The notes beneath the pieces were generated by a model, which searched no databases, was not told the origin of the DNA, and worked only from the letters and a program-made list of their open reading frames with translations. Position numbers and translations under genes: made by a program. From Coturnix japonica (Eukaryota; Chordata; Aves; Galliformes; Phasianidae): a DNA stretch of 64,000 nt. The stretch covers positions 50,911,457 through 50,975,456 of the forward strand of contig NC_029520.1 in assembly GCF_001577835.2 (NCBI RefSeq), read 5' to 3'. Shown here one piece after another: positions 9,736 to 19,540 of this stretch (within the stretch, counting starts at the first letter, position 1; each line of letters begins with the position of its first letter).

Positions 9736-12700
9736 GATCTCAGGAAGGCCACTGATGCCAAGAGGGCACAGCTGCCCTCCTCCCAAAGTGCCTCGCTTGG
9801 CCAATTTGTGACATTAACAGGAGAGAAATAAAAACCTGGCCTCATGGACATGATGTGAATTTAGCCTAATTTGAGACATCCCAAACACTCCTTTGGTTTC
9901 CTGGTGTGATCCTTGCAGTAATCACCTTTCAGATACGATCTGCTCCAGCTTGCTGCAGCCTCTCCTGAAGGATGGAAATTGCTCGAGCAAAGCAAGGTGG
10001 ATGGATTGCAAACTCTGCAGCCCAAACTCTGCTGGGTTACTTGGCCTCACCACGTAAAAGCACAAACATTGATGCTGGCTCTGATCAGCCAGCACACTGC
10101 GTGCCTCCACCGCCAGAGCAAAACCTGTGCCACTGTGCTCACACATTGCAGACAAACCCTGCTGAAGATGTTATCGGGAAAGGGAATTATTTGCTACTGG
10201 AGAATGTACTTGTGCCTCGCAGCTATTTGGCTGCACAAGTATGTGGAGCATTGCCGATAGCTCACTGAGGGAAGTCTGGAAAATGGATTCTGCAATGAGA
10301 TAATTCTGCTTGTAGACTCTTATTTTATGTATTTCGGTTTCCTTCCTCCCTCTCTACCACTCCCCCTCCCACCTTTTTCCATTTACATCTAAATGGGATC
10401 TTTGTTTTCTCTGAGTCAATATTTAGTCACTTGTTCCCCATTCAAGCCTCCAGAGCTCAGTTTCCAAGAGCTGAGCCCTTCCCTGGGGACAGCAAGGACC
10501 AAGCTGGAAGATGAGAGGAAGATGCCAGAGCTGCGCCCTGCAGCTCCTTTGGGTGCTCACAGTCCACTCTTGTCATGAGTTTTGCACGTGGATTTGTAAC
10601 CAGTTGAGCCAAACCCCCTTATTCCAAGCACCCAGAAATAAAAGCCACCTCCCATACGTTGCTATCAATGCTATTTGATATTACGGAGATCCAAGATTGC
10701 ACCCACCTTCAATGTTGATTGCAGCAGCAGATGGAAGTTCCCGTAACTTTAGGTATAAAGACACTCCCTTAAGGCCCTTCACAAACAAGGATGCATTTCC
10801 AGCTAATCACTACAGATCCTCCCTCTGCAGATCCGTGCATTAGCTCCAGGAATGAGGAAACCTGTCCATTAATGAATTGATTTCCACTGAGGCATCAGCC
10901 ACTCGTTGCCCACTGCTGTCACAACAGCTGATGGGGCTTGGCTGATGCTCAAGACTCCAGCACTTCTGGTCATTGCTTTTTCTTGCTTTTTGCAGTAAAG
11001 CCACAATATATAGGCAATGTTTGCTTCTGGGCTTGTCTATACGCAAAGGAATTATTGGCTTATTGGTAGGCTGAGCTACACCCGCTGGAGCACAAAGCAC
11101 TACTTGTCGTTATTTTGATGAAAGCCTCTCTTAAGGCACATACTCTAACTAGATTTAATTTATGTTTGTAAATAAGCAGATACAGCAAGAAAAAAAAGGA
11201 TCGTTTTTAGTCTTATGCCAAGCAGCCACACAGAGTTGTGCTGAGACAAACACAGGTTGGATTATTATCTGTGAACACAGGAGGTTTTCCAGCTGTAGAC
11301 CCAATCATAATTCTTCAGTTCCACCACATGGAGAAGCCCATAACATCAAATGGACTTCATCCAACCTCATGCACACAACCACACGGACTCTGGGAGGTTG
11401 CAGGCACCATCTCAGAGCACCCCAAGAGATGTCTAGGGCATGGATGACCCCATGTTATCAGCCCACCCTACCAGTAGGATGGAGGTAATTTTCGCTGTGA
11501 CTAGAAAAGAGCAGGAAGGGTTGGGACAGCTGCAGTTGGGATTGTGGCCAAGGAGCTGGGAAGGATCCATGAGATGTCTATGTAGGGACATCCAGTGGGT
11601 GACTGTTGGAGTCTTTGCTATGAAAAGAGGAAAGAGCATCAGCAACTTTCAGAGTGAAAGATGGGGAAAAACAGATCTTACGCCTTCTTCCCCTAGGGAG
11701 GTTTGTAGCAGATGAGAGGGGGATACACCCACCTCCTTCAGCTGAGCTCTCCCAAGGACACACATGACTACTCACACATCTTTATAGGCACACATATCTA
11801 ATTTTGACCGAAAGTAACTTGAATCATATGACCTACAAACACTAGGCTGGCACTTGGACCCAAGCTCCTTCTGCCTCCTAAGCCACTGACTGCAGCAGGA
11901 CAGTTTTGCATCTGGTTTCAGTGTAATTCTTCTGCCTGCTGCCTTAAAAACGCACAGAGATTGAATTATATAACAATACTGTTTAGGCACTAGCAAAATG
12001 CACAATTTGATTAAATTCAGCAATGCACCAACTCAGAGATCTGAAAAGACAGCCATGTGCATCCTAACAAAGTTAAAGCCCAAAGCTTTTCATTTCATCC
12101 TAATGGATAGCAAAGGTCATTCTCCATTTGATAAATGACAACAGCATTGCTGCATTTGTCTTCTGGCTGGCAGTGCTGGATTCCTCTGAAGTTCGTGTTA
12201 ATGAGATTCCTCCTACCACAGAAACAAGATCCTCTGGTGAGGCACTGGATTTATTGCCAAAAAGACACCTATTCTGCATGCACACAACAGGATAAATGCA
12301 ACTTCCCATCTTGCTGGAGAGGTGCCCACAGCAAAAGCATCCTGATGGAATGACGTTGTCCGTGACATAAGTCCCAAGTGTGGGAACTAACTCTGTGATG
12401 AGACACATTCCTTTTCCCTGTGACTCAGCTGAGCAATATTTTTTCACAATGAAAACATATCAGCAAAGAATTAAAGCGTACATCCAATATTTGCCCCATG
12501 GGGATAGTGCTTAAAATAGAGCTATCAGCCGGAATCCAAGAGGGGTGATATTTTTCTTGCTAAACCACCTGGCAACACCCGGAATCCATGAGGTTCTCAA
12601 GGTGGACAGTAAATTAGTAGAGCTGCATCCATGAGCTTAATGCTACTTCTGTATCAGTGAGAGATGAATGAATGACAGCTGTAGGAGATATGAGACATCT

Positions 12701-12817
12701 CTTCCAAGGGTGAGATAAGAGCCACAGGGGAAGAGAGACCAGAGCACAGTAGAGGGAGTGAGCTTCTGCCTAACAAGAGAAAGATATAGGAGAAAGACAA
12801 GGAAAAAGACAAAGGAA
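9736..12817. other. Intergenic, 3 kb without CR1
   Basis: No gene, no CR1 and no tandem array recognised across about 3 kb. A direct repeat of CCGGAATCCA-AGAGG type occurs at 12531-12545 and 12579-12593. The length of repeat-free sequence is mildly unusual for the window but is not in itself evidence of function. Confidence 0.45.
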
Positions 12818-13014
12818 GAATTCCTTCATGGAGGGGGTGGCCAAGCACCAGAACTGGCTGCCAAGGGAAGTGGTGGACCCCCCATTCCTGGAGGTATTTA
12901 AGAGACATGTGGACCTGGCACTAAGGCATATTGTTTAGTGACGGGTCAGGTTGATGGCTGGATTTGGTCATCTTGAAAGTCTTTTCCAATTCAAATGATT
13001 CCATGATGGTATGA
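12818..13014 (+). mobile_element. CR1 LINE 3' fragment
   Basis: GAATTCCTTCATGGAGGGGG, then ACTGGCTGCCAAGGGAAGTG and GGAGGTATTTAAGAGACATG, ending CCAATTCAAATGATTCCATGA. Forward orientation, about 200 bp, diverged tail. Confidence 0.92.
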
Positions 13015-14877
13015 TTCACAGAGCTATTCTGTAGGTAGGGGAAGAACAGAGCCAGAGGAGAGCCCATTGCACAGGCACCCAAAAGGCTGCTTATATTTTG
13101 ATGTCTCAGCAGCACCAGCCCTACTCTGCCCAACCAGGACAAACAGTGGGCAGTAGAATATGCTGAGGAGCCACCAAAGTATGGCACCTCTGGGTACAAT
13201 CCCTTGTGGATCAGGACCTACAGCATGAGGGGCACAGCAAATTCAGTCAAGAACAGGAATGGTTTAAAACAGTGCATCTATCACCTCACCCTGCTCTCTC
13301 TGCATCTGTGTTTCCAGCCTCTCCATCACCACTACCATCTTTCTGAGCTCTTTGCACAGACAGGACAACAGCAGAGACCTCACACTGCCATCACGCAAAA
13401 CCCCATGACTTCAAAGCCCAAAGCAATCCACAAGACAGCCAACACCAGGCTGAACATTGCCCCAGGGAACCAAACCATTCCTCAGCTCCATATCAAAGGG
13501 CACAGAGCTGACACATGATGGATTCCCAACCCATCCCATGCCAGGCACACACAATGGTACCTTTCATTCCAGCCTCCAAAAGTCACCTCTGTAGGCAGAC
13601 ACATGGCTCTTCTGCCCATGTGACTTTGCAGCCAGCCAGACAGGAGCACTAAAACCCAAATCATGTTTACTCTTTTAAGGCTGAGTCACAGGGATCTTGC
13701 TTGGACGTGGGCTCCTTACCCATCACATCCAGATGGATGCACTTCTTGAGAATCTTCTTCACCCTCCCAGTTTCACCTACAAGGAAGCTTCATCTCCATC
13801 CTGGGCTCTGCTAAGGAAGCACACAGCTGAGCTTGGATACAGAGCTGTAACAGTGCCTGCAACTCGTTAAAGGTTATCACGGCTGAATTACTCATCCCAG
13901 GGGGCAGGCGGGGGGGAAAGCAGCTGACTCACATTGTGAGACCGGAGCCCTGATTTTCCCCCTGGCACAGGGTTGCTATGTGAGCACAGGCTGTGCTTTT
14001 CCTCCAAAACTGTTGTGTTTTGTTTCAGGACTAGTCTCACCCAGTGAAGTTCTGCTCCTGGGTAAAGGGTTGATGGAACTACCAGGACAACAGCAAATTA
14101 AAACAAAGCTAAGAGTCCAGCTTTCCCCTTCTGACATGCTCTGCGTGGCTTTGATCTGCAAGCAGAGCTGCTAAAGACAGCACGATATCTGCACTGTGGG
14201 TAAGGAAGCTTGGACCTAGCCCTGAATTCTAAAGGTTTGGTTTGAGTTTGCAAGTTTTTGCAAGTTTTTGCACATCCCTTGCTCTTCACAGCAGAGATGC
14301 TCTTGCAAAGCCAGCAAGGATGGGAAAAGAGAGGACCTGCCCAAATGCCAAACCCCCTGAAGCCTAAATTGCTTGGAGAGGACTCCCCTGGTTCCTCCCC
14401 ATGAGGGTACGCAGCACTTCCAGCAGCCCCTTTTGCTTTATGTATCCTGAGGGTGCCTGCTGCAAACCTCTTCCAAATATCCCCCTACGCACCACACATT
14501 CCATCCTGACCTCTGCTCACATCTTGCTCTGTGCTAAGGGAAACACCAGCTGACTCACATGTACTTCAGCTTAAAAAGCCATTAAGGCTCTTAACACAAC
14601 CATAAACCCATCAGACCCTTCCATGTACTGGGGGTTGGGCTCAGCACCCAAATCTTAGGATCCAAATGGTGTTTGGGCAGCGCAAGAGAGCAGGCTCATA
14701 GGAACTGGATCTCCCCAGCAAAGCACTCCTGTTTTCTTCCAACTGCCTGCCTTACTTTTGTGACGTGTTGCTCATTAAAAATACCCCTTGCTGACAAGAG
14801 GGGAGTTATTTGGGGCACCCTTGTTTATCTTGGTTCGGTGAGAGTGCCATCAGCTGCTGCACTCCTCCTGAAGATCA
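13015..14877. other. Intergenic with two AP-1/MAF-like sites
   Basis: No gene recognised. The word GCTGACTCA occurs at 13923-13931 and again at 14549-14557, each inside CAGCTGACTCACA; it matches half of a MAF recognition element with an AP-1 core. A short triplication of TTTTTGCAAG-like units lies at 14250-14272. Confidence 0.45.
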
Positions 14878-14925
14878 ACCTCTGCATCACCACTCTTTCG
14901 AAGAAGAAACTGTTCCTGATGTCCT
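14878..14925 (-). mobile_element. Probable old CR1 splinter
   Basis: TGCATCACCACTCTTTCGAA followed by GAAGAAACTGTTCCTGATGT resembles the CR1 segment just upstream of the 3' region. Only about 48 bp, so the assignment is tentative. Confidence 0.5.
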
Positions 14926-15599
14926 TGCCATTGGCACACAAGGAGGGGGACTGTGCCCTGAAAGCACCAAGTCCCCCTGATTCCTGCAAACAACCAAAAA
15001 CACTGAGCACTTCAAGAAGGATGGTGCCAAAAATACTCCATCTGGAACCCTACCAAGTGACCCCCACTGTGCAGTGATTCCTCCTTGCTTTTATTTACTA
15101 CAGGACATTTTAAGACCCAAAAACATTCCTGGGGAAACTGTAACACCCTGTTTGCAGCCACGGCCAGCCCTCATCAATGAATCAGGCCTTTCTTCTCACC
15201 CTTTGCAGCATTGCTTCTTTTTTTTTCCCTCTTTTTTAACAGGTTAAAGTAATCACATAGTAAAAGTCTGGAATCCGACCACAGGGAGCACAGAAATATT
15301 TGAGCAAGCTGTTTCAAATCAGGGCTCTGACTTGCTTAAGCAATTGCCTCCGTGGTGGAGGCTGTGGCTGCTGCTTGCAGGTTGGACCCCCAGTCCTCCA
15401 AATTATTGAATCCTTTTTTTCTCCTTATCTTGCACCAACCTGAGGTATTGCACCCAATCATCACTACTGTGTGTCCATGGAAGGAGCTGTACCACCCTGA
15501 GATGACACTAAATCCTTCCCAACAGCCTCCATTGCCTCCCATTGTGCCCCTGCCTCCATGCAGCCGGAGGGGCCAAGCTAAGCCCTGTGCCCATCGAGG

Positions 15600-15700
15600 A
15601 CCTGAGCTCTCTGCTTTCCAAGGTAAATAATGACTTTAATTAGGAACTATGCATAATTAACTATGCCGAGCTGATGACTCAGCTGGCTGTTAGAAGACCC
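15600..15700. promoter_or_regulatory. Candidate enhancer core: POU4-like and MAF-like sites
   Basis: ATGCATAATTAA at 15649-15660 is close to the published POU4 (BRN3) consensus, and TGATGACTCAGC at 15672-15683 fits an AP-1/MAF element. TTTAATTAGG (15635-15644) adds a homeodomain core. All three lie within 50 bp in unique sequence about 14 kb upstream of PELI2. Motif evidence only. Confidence 0.4.
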
Positions 15701-15849
15701 CACAGCCCACTGTTTTTTGCTCTTTATTTACTTACTTTTCTCAGCTCAACCCCCTGCTCCATTGGTGTTGGTATAGCAGGGTGACACTGAGTCCTTGGGT
15801 CCCCGAGCCATGACGGAAAGACGAGGGCAAAGCACATCAACAGAGGACG

Positions 15850-16110
15850 GCCAGCTCCTGGAAATGAGATTATTGCTGTCCTCATTTGAATTTTAAAAAG
15901 CAAACAGGCTCTGTTGGTTCAGACATTACATTTAGGCTGGGGGTTGTAAATAATGCAAGCGTTGCTCTTTTTATCAGCTTGCTCGGCAAATCAATTGGAG
16001 GACTCAAAAAAGGATTGTCATCATAAACGAACGAATTCATTAACGCCCCTTGTTTGCCTTCGTGTTTTAATCGAATGCAAAGCAAATATAACAGGCAGTG
16101 CACACCGAGA
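15850..16110. promoter_or_regulatory. Conserved-looking non-coding block
   Basis: AT-rich unique sequence with TTGTAAATAATGCAAGCG, CAAATCAATTGGAGGAC and ACGAATTCATTAACGCC. It has unusually many CpG-containing words for AT-rich DNA, as seen in old, slowly changing elements. Conservation was not tested. Confidence 0.35.
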
Positions 16111-16235
16111 CAGGAGGGACACATAATTCCTATGGGTTTGAATCCTGGGGGAGGAAAAGGGAGCAGGACCTTGTTGCTTGGGGAGCTGCATCTCCTCTCC
16201 CGTGTCTATTACAAGGGAAAAGAATTCATCTCCTC

Positions 16236-16379
16236 ATGTATTCAAGGCCAGGCTGGAGGCGGCACAGGGCAGCCTGGGCTGGTGGTTGGCGACCCTGCAT
16301 ATAACAGGGGTGTTGAAGCTGGATGATCATTGTGGTCCTTTTCAACCCAGGCCATTCTATGACTTTATGATTCTACGAT
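16236..16379 (+). mobile_element. CR1 LINE 3' fragment
   Basis: TGTATTCAAGGCCAGGCTGG, then GGCAGCCTGGGCTGGTGGTT and CCTTTTCAACCCAGGCCATT, with tail CTATGACTTTATGATTCTACG. Forward orientation; intact 3' end, 5' truncated. Confidence 0.95.
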
Positions 16380-16688
16380 ACCTTATTCAATGCCCCAGTT
16401 CTTGCAGGGAGGGTCAGCATCTTGCTGCTCCCTTTATCTGTCTGGAGGGAGAGGTGTCATTGAAAGCACACACACAAAGCACTGAATGCAAGAACTGCAT
16501 TTCTTTAAGCATTTGTGTGCCCTCCAACAGTCTTTTCTTTCTATGAATCACTCCAGCCTCACCAGGACGGCTGTGCTGGTGCTGACATGAACTCAGTAAT
16601 CTGCTATTTGGCAGCCAGATGGGAGGTTCCTTCATAGCGCTTTGGATGTGCAGAAGAGGAAAGATGCAGAGCATCACCTCCCTTTCTG

Positions 16689-16897
16689 TCATAGAATCAT
16701 AGAATTACAAAGGTTGGAAAAGACCTTCAAGATCATCCAGTCCAACCATCTACCTACTGCCAATATTCCTCCACTAAGCCACATCCCTCAGTACATCTGC
16801 ACATTTTTTTAACACCTCCAGTCACAGTGACTCAGCCACCTCCCCAGGCAGCCCATTCCAGTCCTCTACCACTATTTCAGATAAGACATTTTTCCAA
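16689..16897 (-). mobile_element. CR1 LINE 3' fragment with intact tail
   Basis: Starts with TCATAGAATCATAGAATTAC (two copies of the 8-bp tail), then GGTTGGAAAAGACCTTCAAG and ATCATCCAGTCCAACCATCT, continuing into CACTATTTCAGATAAGACAT. Reverse orientation. Confidence 0.95.
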
Positions 16898-17076
16898 ACA
16901 TCCACGGTTTTGAGTGGTTTCATGAGCAATAATCCATGGGGCATCCAGCTGGGACACACCAAAAGCTCTGCTTCCCCCCCTCACAGAGACCCTCATGCCC
17001 CCAGGTCCAACATGAGCTGTGCTTATTGCAAGAGTGCTTCTCACTGAGAGTTCTGACATAAGCCCAAAACAGCAGC

Positions 17077-17208
17077 CATAGAATCATGGAATCATAGAAT
17101 GGTTTGGGTTGGAAGGGACCTTAGAGCCCATCCAGTTCCAGCTCCCTGACAAGGTCTGGCTGGGACACCCAGGGCCCCATCCATGGCACTGGCAACTCCA
17201 GGGAGGGG
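17077..17208 (-). mobile_element. CR1 LINE 3' fragment
   Basis: CATAGAATCATGGAATCATA tail followed by GAATGGTTTGGGTTGGAAGG. Reverse orientation. Its tail end points away from the forward CR1 tail ending at 17266, so the pair makes an inverted repeat. Confidence 0.95.
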
Positions 17209-17211
17209 GCA

Positions 17212-17266
17212 CCCATCATCTTCAAGGTCTTTTCCAACCTGGGTAATTCTATGATTCTATGATTAT
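17212..17266 (+). mobile_element. CR1 LINE tail fragment
   Basis: Only the last 55 bp of CR1: AGGTCTTTTCCAACCTGGGT, then AATTCTATGATTCTATGATT. Forward orientation, immediately beside a reverse copy. Confidence 0.9.
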
Positions 17267-17469
17267 ACAATTTCACAGTAAGTTATCCAGGTGTCTGCAG
17301 CCATGGCTGGATGGAGGGCATTGATAGACTTAAAATATTAAAAGTGGTGTTTTCACCCCACTTTCTCAGCATCAGAAGTGGCCCTTGGGCTCCTTCACTA
17401 TGTCCCCCTGGTACAGCTGTTCCGTGGGACTAATCCAGCCCCAAATAATGCCTGCCTCAAACCAAGCCA

Positions 17470-17960
17470 AAACTGAGCTCATTTGCACGTATTTATCACA
17501 AGGGGAAAAAAAAAAAAAACTAGCCGCTCAGTGATCCAGAACATTCATCTCTAAATATTTACAAAGCATTATTTATCCGAACGAAAGAGACATTTTTCCA
17601 CTCAACAAACCAGGCATATGGTGGCAGCGGGCAATAGGAGATGAATTGTGCAGCGTAATTCTAAACACTTTTAATGCCAGCAATAATTATTTTTAATCAG
17701 ACAGCAAGTTCCCTGGGTGATAACCGAGCATCTCGCATTCGATGCAAGCAATTGCATCGGCCACACATTGTTTGATGCTATTTGTTCCAATGTGCTTGTT
17801 GTGCCTTTTGATATTACAGTGCAACTTTGCCCCCCACCCCTCCATTTCCCTTGGGAAACAAAAGAAATTGAAAAGGAACAAAATAAACCAAGCCCTCCGT
17901 CATTTATTTCAAGCATGCCTTTTAATTACAGCTCTGTGTTAAGATAGTGTACAAAATATT
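17470..17960. promoter_or_regulatory. Conserved-looking non-coding block, about 490 bp
   Basis: Unique AT-rich DNA without repeats apart from an A-run near 17505-17519. It contains CTAAATATTTACAAAGCATT, TAATTCTAAACACTTTTAAT and GCAATAATTATTTTTAATCA, plus isolated CpG words (CCGAACGAAAG, CATTCGATGCAAGCAATTGC). The texture is that of a vertebrate developmental enhancer. Open frames on both strands (60-81 codons) overlap and look accidental. Confidence 0.45.
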
Positions 17961-18367
17961 CCGGGCTGGATGCCTGTTTTGCAGACTCCCCGGCTGCTGC
18001 TTGGAGCTGCTGGGCAGAACAGAGTGAATCATTCCCAAATCTCCCACTTCAGCCCATACTGGGGGAAAAAAGAGGACAACATGTACCGACTGCAAGTGTT
18101 TAACAAAGGAAGGCATGGGAAGGGGGATTTTGCCAGGCTTGGGGGTTTGCTGGATGCAACCTGCTGCTCTTTCCTGGGATTTGCAGTGCAGGTTGTGCTG
18201 CAGTCCAAGAGCTTAATGAAATGTTGACTGGGATGTAACCAGCATGAAGACCTCACTGCCTAAACCTGCACTGACACTCTGCATGAGATGGCCATGGAAC
18301 CTAAGCTAAAGCTCAAAACTGCAAAGAGATGAGAAGCAGCAGTGTGGGGAGCTCACAGGGCAGTTCT

Positions 18368-18456
18368 GGGGCCCAAGAGGAAAGAGGTTTGGAGTCCAAA
18401 AGGAAAAAAGTTTGGGGGTCCAATAAGGATTGGGGCCCAAAAGGAAAATGTTTGGG
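18368..18456. repeat. Degenerate minisatellite, units of about 24 bp
   Basis: Variants of (g/a)g(g/t)CCAAAAGGAAAANNGTTTGG recur at 18368-18392, 18393-18416 and 18433-18456, with a shorter partial unit between. The repeat is imperfect and is followed 40 bp later by telomere-type repeats. Confidence 0.75.
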
Positions 18457-18495
18457 ATGTAAATATCCTCCCAGGGCTCTGCATTGTGTGGCGCA

Positions 18496-18517
18496 TTAGG
18501 GTTAGGGTTAGGGTTAG
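18496..18517 (+). repeat. Interstitial telomere-type repeat, (TTAGGG)3.7
   Basis: Three exact TTAGGG units and a partial fourth (TTAG). It lies inside a chromosome arm by context, so it is a short interstitial telomeric sequence, not a chromosome end. Confidence 0.9.
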
Positions 18518-18564
18518 CCTGCACCAGGGCTTGTGTCAGCTCCAGGTGTTGGGGATGGTATTAG

Positions 18565-18629
18565 AGGTACTGGGGGTGGGCTGGGGTTGGGCTTGGAGAG
18601 ACCTTTCCCAACCTGAATGATTCTATGAC
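18565..18629 (+). mobile_element. CR1 LINE tail fragment
   Basis: GGAGAGACCTTTCCCAACCT then GAATGATTCTATGACC. Forward orientation, about 65 bp. Confidence 0.8.
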
Positions 18630-18879
18630 CTCAAACAGCGCTCAGCCTCTAGAACCACATGGTGGATTTTACAGCACCAAACGCTGCAATTATGTCCAAA
18701 TGTACCAGCACTGGGCACGGGGATTGAACAGTGGTTCCTCATGGCTACTATCAAAGCAGTGGTACACAGAGCACAGCACTACCAGCAGTTCATTATCCCT
18801 CCCCTACCCTAATAGGACAAGCGGCTGAAGTGAAAGGCTCATTCTGGGGAAGGCTCTTAGGATCTGTTCATCAGATTTG

Positions 18880-19180
18880 CCCTTTTCTAATGAGAGCCAT
18901 CTCATTTACATGCTCATTTAGCGCTGCATGCAGCCACGCGTCTCGCAGCACCTTCCAGGTACATTATTCCTGTATCTGAAATCCAACCCGTTTACAAAAA
19001 AATGCTTCCCTTAAACCGTAATTAGGTCACAGTGACCCCACATAATCTTTATCAAAACCCTTTGTGACTGAACAGCACAACCTCAGAAATGCTTTATCCC
19101 AGCACCCCCATCACGAGGGTTGGGCGTGTTCCAATCCAATGCATTAACAGATCTGCAAGCTTTGTCTGATTAGCAAAACT
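18880..19180. promoter_or_regulatory. Conserved-looking block holding an oestrogen response element
   Basis: Unique sequence with CTCATTTACATGCTCATTTA (octamer-like ATTTACAT), several CpG words (CCACGCGTCTCGCAG), and the perfect ERE at 19025-19037. No open frame of interest. Confidence 0.45.
19024..19037 (+). promoter_or_regulatory. Perfect palindromic oestrogen response element
   Basis: AGGTCACAGTGACC: two perfect GGTCA/TGACC half-sites with a 3-bp CAG spacer at 19025-19037. This is the same core as the classical vitellogenin A2 ERE bound by oestrogen receptor dimers. It is not in a CR1 copy. Chance occurrence in a 64-kb window is low but possible. Binding is unproven. Confidence 0.6.
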
Positions 19181-19320
19181 GAAAAGCCTGGGGGGGAAAA
19201 GAACGGAAAATCATTTCTTGTTCTGTTCCTGCTGCAGAACAAGCTCTCTTTTCACCTGGGAAAGCCTTCCCTTGCATGACCCTTTCCAAAATCCTACATT
19301 TAGGCCTTTGGGATAGAGTC

Positions 19321-19540
19321 AGAGAATCATAGAAACATTCAGATTGGAGAAGACCTCAAAGATCCCCAACCACAGCTCACCCCCCACAGTGCCCACTGCC
19401 CACATCCCTCAGTGCCACATCTCCATGGTTCTGTAACACCTCCAAGGACAGTGATTCCCCCATTCCATGCACAGATGTGCCACTGCATCACCACCCTTTC
19501 AAAGAATAAGTTTCCCCTAATACCCAACCAGAGCCTCCCC
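19321..19540 (-). mobile_element. CR1 LINE 3' fragment
   Basis: AGAGAATCATAGAAACATTC tail, GATTGGAGAAGACCTCAAAG, GCCCACATCCCTCAGTGCCA and GAATAAGTTTCCCCTAATAC. Reverse orientation. Its arrangement (CAT-CTCCATGGTTCTGTAACACC) is the same subfamily as the copies at 43883 and 45488. Confidence 0.95.

Noticed and set aside
18496-18517. TTAGGG repeats as a chromosome end
   Set aside because: Under four units, with unique and CR1 sequence on both sides.
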